Of a stretch of 64,000 nt of DNA, positions 57,603 through 64,000 are shown piece by piece. The notes under the pieces were generated by a model. That model searched no databases and was not told the origin of the DNA. It saw only the letters and a list, made by a program, of their open reading frames with translations. The first letter of the stretch is position 1, and each line of letters begins with the position of its first letter. Source of the stretch: Amphibalanus amphitrite (Eukaryota > Arthropoda > Thecostraca > Balanomorpha > Balanidae); contig NW_024881617.1 of NCBI RefSeq assembly GCF_019059575.1, positions 62,001-126,000 of the forward strand, in the 5' to 3' direction. The translations under genes and the position numbers were made by a program.

Positions 57603-59430
57603 CAGGGGCGGCGCCACGGGTTTTCGATAGGGGGGGACGGGGACCGAAAATCGAAAATCCCAAAAGTAGATACTGATCGTGTATGCAAAAAAAAAAAAAA
57701 CGAGGCACGTAACGCCGCGAAACTTGGCAAGGCCCAAAACACATCGAATAGTGCATCCCGTTTCCAAACTTATCCTAGGACACCTAAGATCGATCACCTT
57801 TTCAAGCATCCTTGCCTCTAAATTAAAATTTGCAGTCTTGCCAACTCAAAGCTGGTTTCCTACAAGCTGCGAATTGCTTAGGTATGAGTAGCAGTGCCAG
57901 CTACTCTTACGTTTCGTACTTTCAAATTTTCGATCTTACGTCTGGTCAGCTTCAGGGCTTCACCATCATATAGTCATGGAGGAAAAGTGGGAATGTCTTC
58001 TGCTCTGACAAGTGCGCCAAAATTGCAATATAATTTCAGAATCATGACATCACCACCTGATCCATATGCAACGGGCAGGGTGCAGCTAATGGCTAGCCGT
58101 CAGTGGTCATGTCATCGGTGGTCACTCAAAAGGCCATGCTAGGTCATGGAAGGTCACCAGCCGTTATTTGATCACACTTTCTGATTGATTTTACTTGCCA
58201 AGAGCTTTGCGGGAAAAACGAGCGCATGCACCGTTGAAAAAAATGAGTGAAAGGGTCTCAGGTCCGGCGACCTCTGCAGGTGAAATGCCCCAGGGTAGGA
58301 TTCCGGTGCTTGTTGATTAACTTCGTCAAAAATGGCAGTAGAGCTGTGATGTCGGCACCATTGTGTTCGTCATGATCGAGCTGGCGCGACCTGCATCGTT
58401 CTCATATTCACCCTCCAATCGTAACAACTACAGCAGGGATTGGCAAATGGCGGGGCACTCCCTTTGGGAGGTAATGAAGGTCTCTGGAAACATCATCCCA
58501 CATCCCTTTAGCATTAGTGGCTCTCCTTATGGAACAGGTTTCTTGACTGGTCTGTTTCACCCCAGAATTCAAAGACTAGTCAAGGTAAAGCCGAGCGCAC
58601 CACAGTGAGCACAATTTGATAAGCTGGTGTATCTCAATTTTCATGTAGAACCTTTCACGTATCACGTACCTAAAACCCTTTCGTGCACTCATGCAAAAGC
58701 AACTGCCATGTTTCAACAGCTGGTAATGGCATTTTCACAGCCGCTGACGTAAGAAGAGGAGGGATGGGGGGCTCGATTAGACCCCCAGCCGTTCGGCCGC
58801 CGACCGAACTTAGTTTTGCAGAAAAAAACGAGTGCTATCGAACCCCTTGACGAGAGGGAGCCGATGCTATATCCAATTATAAGGTCTTGGGCTACTGCGT
58901 GCTTTTTTGGTCCTGCCTGTGATCTATCCGAACACTTCTCCCCACAAGTGCTGGGGTTAAATGGCATAGATTTCAAATGGTTCCTGTGGTAGAACTGCCA
59001 TGCTTGAATTTGACTAATTAGGAATGGAAAATTTTCATATAGTAACGGAAATCTATGGAATTTCAGTGAACTTGGTTTTATCGGCAATGGGGTCTGGCAG
59101 TGGGGTGGGGAGGTAATAAGTAATAACCCTGCCTGGCGCCCCAAAAAGGGGGCACGATCCCCGAGGCCCTGCCGATCACCTTATAACTACAGGCATCACA
59201 GCTCCACACCTTTTGCAGATGGCCAGGACCCCCTGCGATGCATCCCAACAGCAATATTTATTCAGAACCTGCCTTGATTAACCAACGATGCATTAAATGC
59301 GACGGATAGCTCTATAATGCATTATTATCAACTATTGAACGGGCCTCGCCGATAGGGGGGTACTGTACCCCCCTAACTTTCGATAGCGGGGGACCTGTCC
59401 CCCCCGTCCCCCCCGGTGGCGCCGCCCATG
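57603..59430. mobile_element. hAT-type non-autonomous element, 1.83 kb
   Basis: The termini CAGGGGCGGCGCCAC (left) and CATGGGCGGCGCCAC (right, inverted) are flanked by an exact 8-bp duplication, CATGTAGG (57595-57602 and 59431-59438). An 8-bp duplication and termini starting CA.GG are hallmarks of the hAT superfamily. The interior has no transposase; subterminal G- and C-runs around CGATAG repeat at each side. It interrupts the LINE reverse transcriptase frame, so it inserted after the LINE did. Confidence 0.87.
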
Positions 59431-59438
59431 CATGTAGG

Positions 59439-59988
59439 TACTCATACCTTGTCTAAAACCAAATTGATGATCGCAAATTATGTTATTTTGAGTTAAGTGT
59501 TCACTTAATCGAGCATAAATAAGTTTTTCTAGTAATTTCGAAATGACCGGGAGTAAAGATATTGGGCGATAGTTATTGAATAACTGTTTATCCCCAGTCT
59601 TATAAATTGGCTTTATAACAGCTCTTTTTAATGAGGTGGGAAACACACCTTGGAGAAGACAGAGATTCATGAGATGAACAATCACAGTAATTATTGATGT
59701 GTATGTTGATTTAAATATCTTTGTATTTATTTTGTCATGACCACTTCCAACATTGCGCATACTATCCACAATATTTTTCACTTCATTTTCATTTGTGGCA
59801 GATAATTGTTGAAGTGGTGTTCCTACAAAGTTAGGAAGATAATCAGTTGGATTGCTTTCAGTGTCTCTGATCTTACTTTTAAGCTCTTTTCCAATGTTGG
59901 TGAAGAATGTGTTAAATTCATTAACTATGTCCTTAGTGTCATTCAATAAGCCGCTGTTGGTTTTGAACGCATCAGGCAGTTTTGTGTT
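59439..59988 (-). pseudogene. LINE reverse transcriptase, N-terminal part
   Basis: A minus-strand open frame of about 183 codons with RT region motifs NYRPISLLPVISKLLEKL and DHQFGFRQGMST. Its frame at the CATGTAGG duplication is the same as that of the C-terminal part, so the two pieces were one frame before insertion. The frame is closed upstream by TAA at 59989-59991, consistent with 5' truncation. Confidence 0.85.
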
Positions 59989-60119
59989 TTAGTTTAGTGT
60001 TTAAGTTGTTGATTGAGATAGATTAGCGTATTCACTTTCGATTGATATACCTCATTAAGCATATGGTTTTACGGAAAATGGCTAAATTTGTCGAAAACTA
60101 TCTCGTTTTTGTTATAAAC

Positions 60120-60225
60120 CGTATATTAGAAATGGCGACGTGCGCCACTTCCGTCGCCGACGCCATTTGGACGCCATGTTGCCCGAGATTTGAGCGCTTG
60201 TACGCCTTGGCTTCTAAATTTCAAG
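60120..60225 (+). promoter_or_regulatory. Probable TATA-less promoter with ETS and YY1-like sites
   Basis: Just upstream of the ATG at 60226 are AAATGGCG, CACTTCCGTC (ETS core) and two GCCAT motifs (GACGCCATTTGG, GACGCCATGTTGC; YY1-like) within 80 bases. This set is typical of housekeeping CpG-type promoters and supports the gene start. Confidence 0.5.
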
Positions 60226-60441
60226 ATGAATATTGACGGCAGAAGACGGCGTTGTGCATATGGGGGGCACGCACTGATTTCAAGTGAGTCGGAAGTGCCA
60301 AAATTGAACAAGATTGGTTCCAAGTACGTTTCGAAGTCCGTCATTCAGGCCCTGGGAATGGGTGACCCTGGCAAGCTTGCTGGACGATACCTGTGTCATA
60401 AGTGTATTTCCTATGGCAGGTCGCAGATGAAAATTGTTCAG
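60226..60441 (+). CDS. First coding exon of an unrecognised Cys-motif protein
   Basis: An ATG (TCAAGATGAA) opens 72 codons that end exactly at a strong donor (CAG then GTGAGA) at 60442, phase 0. The peptide begins MNIDGRRRRCAYGGHAL and has YLCHKC at residues 55-60, so Cys10, His15, Cys57 and Cys60 could hold a zinc ion. It is rich in basic residues, and a nuclear role would fit. I do not recognise the family. The promoter-like sequence immediately upstream supports the start. Likely continuing exons lie at 60526, 62604 and 63858. Confidence 0.62.
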
Positions 60442-60525
60442 GTGAGATTACTTGACTGATGTGTTGGCTCATAGCTGGGCTCTCCATTGATGTTTGCAGT
60501 GTGAATTTACTCTTGTGCTGTGCAG

Positions 60526-60554
60526 ATTCACAGGAATTTGTATCAGTCTGGGAG
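60526..60554 (+). CDS. Second exon (29 nt), interrupted at its donor
   Basis: An acceptor (TTGTGCTGTGCAG) precedes 29 bases reading IHRNLYQSG plus two bases, phase 0 to 2. In the deduced empty site the next bases are GTTTGG, a weak donor, found at 61485 after the second copy of the 8-bp duplication. In this haplotype a 922-bp transposon sits between the exon end and that donor. Reading on into the transposon meets a stop at 60745-60747, so normal splicing here seems broken. Confidence 0.4.
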
Positions 60555-61476
60555 CCCGACTGGAAAAAATGCACGCTTTCGTCGAGAACTCGAGCGTAGT
60601 TGGGCGTTTGCGCCGAAAATTTTCGGCGTACTTCGGCGTAAATCGACGGCTTGCGCCGAAATTTTCGGCGTACTTCGGCGTAAATCGCGAAAAAAACCGT
60701 CAGGGGGGTGGCACCAACCCCCCCCCCCCTCGGCCGGCGAGGATTAAATGTCTTCGGGAGTTAAACATCTTAAATATCACTTATCTTGCCTCGTGTTCGT
60801 CTCAGGGTATTTAAGTCATGTTCAGTGAACCTGATTGTGACTCTCCCACGGCGGGAACAGTTCACCGGTCGAGAGTGAGGTTATGGATTGTCGGATTCCC
60901 TAGTTCAGATAACGTATGCTATCGTGTGCGTATTGACCGTTGTGATTCCTGTATTTCCGGCGTGTGGTTTGCGAGCGGACGCTGGCAATCGGTCCCACGT
61001 GGCCTGGTATCTGCCCGATCCCATCGGCCGTGCTTGCACCACGCCTGTTGAAGGCCCCGTCAGGCGTCAGTCACCGGTTGGGCACTACTGCTGATCAGAG
61101 CCGGGCAACAAAATAAAGGTTACATTATGGAACATGCCAGTGAGTTTGTGAGTCAGGAGATTTTGTGATAGCGAACGCTGGTGCTCGGTCCCGCATGGCC
61201 TGCTGATGTCTATTGTCTGCCCGATCCCGTCGACCGTGCCAACAACCGTCTGTACAGTAGTCACTGGAAGACAGCCACACACACATGCCAGCCCCCCCCC
61301 CCCTCGACGAAAAGTGCGTGGCTACAGCCTGCAGCCATCAGTAAGCCTTGAAAATTTTAGGCGCATGAAGCATGGCTTGGTAAAATAATTTCGGCGCATA
61401 AACCCTTGCGCCGAAATTTCGGCGCATCACCTCCGCCAAGAACTTCAGCGTAGTGGAGGCATTTTTTCCAGTCGGG
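60555..61476. mobile_element. 922-bp inverted-repeat element, 8-bp duplication
   Basis: Perfect 18-bp inverted termini, CCCGACTGGAAAAAATGC, are flanked by the exact 8-bp duplication TCTGGGAG (60547-60554 and 61477-61484). Near each end lie palindromic blocks of the kind GCGCCGAAATTTCGGCGC, and a diverged internal direct repeat of about 80 bases (60980-61060 and 61170-61260). The 8-bp duplication allows hAT or P-type superfamilies. There is no transposase. Confidence 0.85.
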
Positions 61477-61484
61477 TCTGGGAG

Positions 61485-61670
61485 GTTTGGTCAATCAGTC
61501 ATTTTTATCATATGCTATTTTTGTCACATGTGCTAAAAATGACAACGATTCTGCTATTTTTGGGAGCGATCCAGTCTGCAAAACGTGGCAGGGTTCGACA
61601 AGATCTGGTTGGGGCAGACACATGCTGCGTTCGGATGGGCGGTTTCGTTTTTTCATCGGGGATCAGGTAC
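61485..61670. other. Intron-like spacer
   Basis: Sequence between the transposon and the next inverted repeat. Nothing recognised. Confidence 0.4.
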
Positions 61671-61901
61671 TCTCTTTGCAGACGTCACCCGAGCTGCCAT
61701 ATCTATGTCTCACTTGCGCAACAATTGTCTTTTCATGGTTAAATATATAACAAAACATATCTAACCTGACCTTACCTTACCTACAACCTACAACCTACCA
61801 ACCTACAACCTAACCTACCAACCTACAACCTAACCTACCAACCTACAACCTACCAACCTACCTAACTGGATATGGCAGCTCGGGTGATGTCTGCTAAGAG
61901 A
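61671..61901. repeat. 32-bp inverted repeat around a CCTAC minisatellite
   Basis: The arm at 61671-61702 (CAGACGTCACCCGAGCTGCC inside) pairs with the arm at 61870-61901 with few mismatches. The loop contains the CCTAC/CCTAA repeat at 61755-61866. This may be a small MITE that carries a telomere-like minisatellite. Confidence 0.7.
61755..61866. repeat. CCTACAACCTAACCTACCAA minisatellite
   Basis: A unit of about 20 bases (AACCTACAACCTAACCTACC) repeats in tandem after a short CCTTACCTTACC run. It resembles decayed (CCTAA)n telomere repeats. Confidence 0.8.
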
Positions 61902-62118
61902 ATCCCAGGGAATATTCCTCAGACCGTTTGGGCAGGCTTCTACGGAGAGTGCGCAAAAACTGTAGCCACTAGGTATATCTCACTCTGCATTTTGGGTCCG
62001 CGCTACTTGGAGATACTCCTTAGTCCTTTCTAGCCTAACCAGTTACCAAACCAAATCAAATCAAACAAAACCAAACCAAACCAAACCAAACCTGACCTAA
62101 TCAAACTCATAAATAAAG
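61902..62118. other. Spacer ending in (AACCA)n simple repeat
   Basis: Nothing coding. AACCA/ATCAAA-type simple repeats at about 62040-62105 lead up to the SINE. Confidence 0.5.
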
Positions 62119-62470
62119 CTGGTCCTGTAGCTCAGTCGGTAGAGCGTTGGACTCCGCGAGGTGAGAGCTCGTGTCCCGGTATGACGGTCCGGGTTCGAAG
62201 CGCGACGGGCGCTCGATGTTTATGAGCCTCCTGGCGGGTATGGTTGCGGTTGGTGGCAGGCCGTAGCCAGGCGAAGTCAGTGAGGGGACCGGCCGTGCGC
62301 GGCTATGTGCGTAGTTAAACTTCTGACTCTAAATTCTGCCATGCACCAGGAATTGCACGATCGGAGGGTAGAGGGCAGAGCCATCGCAACGAGCTCTGCT
62401 TAGCGGTGGCTCTGTCCTTGAGAATCCTTCCATTCAAAAGGTTCGGACTAAATTTATAAAAAATAAATGT
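62119..62470 (+). mobile_element. tRNA-derived SINE, apparently full length
   Basis: The head resembles a tRNA: box A TAGCTCAGTCGG at 62128-62139 matches the RNA polymerase III consensus, and a box B-like GGTTCGAAGCG lies at 62192-62202. The boxes are farther apart (52 bases between them) than in most tRNAs, and the acceptor stem does not close, so this is a SINE and not a functional tRNA. The body continues about 200 bases into a conserved tail (GCTCTGTCCTTGAGAATCC, then AAGGTTCGGAC) and an A/T-rich end. The tail recurs at 16565. Confidence 0.75.
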
Positions 62471-62603
62471 GCCTCCTTATAATCCTTATGATGGTTGCCG
62501 TCCGGCCAAATGATAACTATTACGTACCTAATAATTACCTAATACCTAATGATTACTTTGCTTTCTTTCAACATCAATTAATGACTATTTTGTTTTCTTC
62601 CAG

Positions 62604-62687
62604 GAGAGCCAGCGCCATTCCGGATCTGAAAATGCTCTGCATGTCAGCATTGTCTGGTGAGGATTACCAGCAACTGATAAGCACTTG
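62604..62687 (+). CDS. Third exon of the gene starting at 60226
   Basis: A strong acceptor (TTGTTTTCTTCCAG) precedes an open exon whose entry phase (2) matches the second exon. It reads about 28 codons including DLKMLCMSALSGEDYQQL. Two endings are possible: a donor GTAGTG at 62688, leaving phase 2 and fitting the exon at 63858, or translation to the TAG at 62689-62691. The first is preferred because the next exon then stays open. No domain is recognised. Confidence 0.48.
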
Positions 62688-62802
62688 GTAGTGCTGCCAA
62701 TGTTTGCCATTGATAGTGTTTATATCATAGAGCTTTGCCTTTCACTGTCAATTGTTGATTTCTTTATTTGGGACACATTTCTATGCTTTGCCATCTGATC
62801 TT

Positions 62803-63035
62803 TTTGGCCCCCCTTTCAGACATACTATGCTACCCAGTAGGTACCCTTATGGAATGGTTATGTATCTTACCCAGTCACTAGTCAGTAAGGTCCTTTCCAC
62901 ATATCTGGAAGTAATCTAAATCCTTTCACTTCTGCACATGCAGGGGTCACCCTGTTGCTCACTTGTTTTACAGCCCTATCCTGATTTGCCATCTTTTTGG
63001 CCACCTTTCAGACATACTATGCTACCCAGTACCCT
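62803..63035. repeat. Direct repeat of about 45 bases
   Basis: CTTTCAGACATACTATGCTA followed by CCCAGTA occurs at about 62814 and again at about 63005, in the intron before the exon at 63858. The second copy lies inside the inverted repeat at 62935-63113. Confidence 0.7.
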
Positions 63036-63113
63036 AATGAAAGTGTGGTCAAAAATATTGCAAATCAGGATAGGGCTGTAAACAAACGAGCGACAGGCTG
63101 ACCCCTGCAGAGT
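62935..63113. repeat. Inverted-repeat MITE-like hairpin
   Basis: The left arm (about 62935-62989, with ACAGCCCTATCCTGATTTGC) pairs with the right arm (about 63059-63112, GCAAATCAGGATAGGGCTGT), and the GGGGTCA ends also pair. The loop is about 70 bases. Confidence 0.75.
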
Positions 63114-63169
63114 CCTTGTTGGAAGCTGGAACTAACTGAACTCAATTAGTACAAGACATGGAAGACATC

Positions 63170-63289
63170 AAATAAATAACAAATGAGTATGAAATGTATT
63201 TCATTATCCATTGATATTTATTTAGACAACTTAATAAATGACGTTGAATGAAAGAATTATGACATTTCATACTCACTCGTTATTTATTT
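63170..63289. repeat. 27-bp inverted-repeat hairpin
   Basis: The arms at 63170-63196 and 63263-63289 pair with two mismatches (ATGAGTATGAAATG against CATTTCATACTCAC). Non-coding. Confidence 0.8.
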
Positions 63290-63323
63290 CGAGACCTTCA
63301 CCTTTGACATCTTTGTTAAAGGG

Positions 63324-63805
63324 ACCCTCCCACCTTAACATTAGATTTGAGTTGAGATAGCCAAAATGGGGTCCCTGGCTCACAATTACTGGTTTGAGCA
63401 CTCACAACATCGAGAAATGCCTCAAATCGAAAATATCTAATTTCAAAGTTGCAGCACTTTGGATTCAGAGGGGCTAATGCATTTGATACCCCTCTGAATG
63501 TGTGACGTCAGCGCGCAGATCTAACGATTTTTAAATGTTTTGACTAAAACGTTTGATAGCATGCGGTGGTATATGCTGCTTTGCGCGCAGCAAGTGCCGC
63601 ACTTTCAGCTGCCAAACTATTGCTTCCAAATAAAGTCGCTAGGAACAGCGGAGATCCCAAAAAGTAAACAAAAGTAAAAGTCTAATATCTTGAAAACCGG
63701 TGAATATTTTTCAGTGAAATTTGGTAGATATTCTTTTTCGCTTTTTCTGAACCGAGCGACATCACTGTCATGCCAATTCATTAACTTGTTTGAAGGTGGG
63801 AGGGT
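63324..63805. mobile_element. Small element with ACCCTCCCACCTT ends
   Basis: ACCCTCCCACCTT at 63324-63336 is the exact complement of 63793-63805. The 480-bp body is AT-rich and non-coding. No clear target duplication could be read, so the ends are approximate. It lies within the last visible intron of the gene starting at 60226. Confidence 0.55.
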
Positions 63806-63857
63806 AATTTTGTGTACATTTGCAAATATGTTTTAATCCATTTTCCTCCTTTCACAG

Positions 63858-64000
63858 GAGATTGCAATATCCTAATCAATCACTACCCTCTAATGACCAA
63901 CGGGTATATGCTCAGCACATCATCATATCACCGTTCCACACACCATCACATTACAAACATCATCACGCACCAATTAGTATGCGTTTCTGCTCTGAAATGG
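63858..64000 (+). CDS. Fourth exon, runs off the window
   Basis: A pyrimidine-rich acceptor (TTTTCCTCCTTTCACAG) ends at 63857. With entry phase 2, as left by the third exon, the 143 bases to the window edge stay open, reading RLQYPNQSLPSNDQRVYAQ and onward with many His and Tyr. Another phase is also open, so the frame rests on the upstream phase. No domain is recognised. Confidence 0.4.

Larger units (their letters stand above)
55655..59988 (-). mobile_element. 5'-truncated non-LTR retrotransposon split by a hAT element
   Basis: A minus-strand LINE runs from about 59988 to a T-run at 55655-55668 (a poly(A) tail on its own strand). It carries reverse transcriptase motifs in two blocks, separated by a DNA transposon at 57603-59430. 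The protein resembles the Jockey/CR1 group. The endonuclease and any ORF1 are missing; in the coding frame a stop lies just upstream at 59989-59991, fitting 5' truncation there. The 3' UTR (55670-56424) contains an AAAG microsatellite. The exact 3' end is inferred from the T-run. Confidence 0.8.

Noticed and set aside
57595..57756. LINE protein extending beyond 57594 on the minus strand
   Set aside because: Those codons lie in the hAT-type terminal sequence, past the target duplication, so they are chance read-through.
60494..60814. Alternative second exon from an acceptor at 60499
   Set aside because: It would leave phase 1, which does not fit the exon at 62604; the acceptor at 60525 fits.
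62119..62215. Functional tRNA gene
   Set aside because: Box A is good, but the box spacing is too long, the T-arm pairs poorly and the acceptor stem does not close. A SINE head fits better.

Overview
This window is eukaryotic nuclear DNA from an animal. Coding sequence is sparse, genes are split by phased introns, and many DNA transposons, a non-LTR retrotransposon, tRNA-derived SINE pieces and minisatellites are present. Degenerate CCTAA-like repeats and the overall repeat style suggest an arthropod, possibly a crustacean. That placement is inference only.

Four genes can be supported. (1) A plus-strand four-exon gene (16801-18993) encodes a 200-residue protein with four membrane segments; it was assembled here from splice sites and matching reading phases. 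(2) An intronless plus-strand gene (21300-23045) encodes a secreted-then-anchored astacin metalloprotease with an EGF-like module, one membrane segment and an acidic tail. (3) A minus-strand bZIP transcription factor gene of the ATF2/CREB5/Fos kind has its zipper exon at 50527-50705 and a probable last exon at 30932-31332, across a 19 kb intron. Its 5' exons are not recognised. (4) A plus-strand gene starts at 60226 and probably runs off the right edge (exons near 60226, 60526, 62604 and 63858). A transposon sits exactly at its second exon-intron boundary.

Mobile DNA by region: 2371-6872 is a cluster in which a TA-flanked element carries a nested TTAA-flanked (piggyBac-type) element, followed by two more of the same architecture. 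6988-8190 is a foldback cluster. 11071-11681 is a TA-flanked MITE. 14319-15516 and 27671-28853 are near-identical TTAA elements in opposite orientation that bracket genes 1 and 2. 25543-27340 is a palindromic element. 43038-44881 holds a foldback unit beside a fifth clear TTAA-type element. 54251-55195 is a tandem Helitron-like pair. 55655-59988 is a LINE split by a hAT-type element with an 8-bp target duplication. 60555-63805 holds another 8-bp-duplication element, a SINE and small hairpin MITEs.

The most notable observations are a TTAA transposon family whose members carry element-specific G-tract/palindrome/C-tract hairpins repeated at both ends, plus dense AGGTCA nuclear-receptor half-sites and TGACGTCA sites, and minisatellites that have grown directly at four splice junctions, including one that repeated a 3' splice site four times. 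Most of the remaining sequence shows no gene that I can support.
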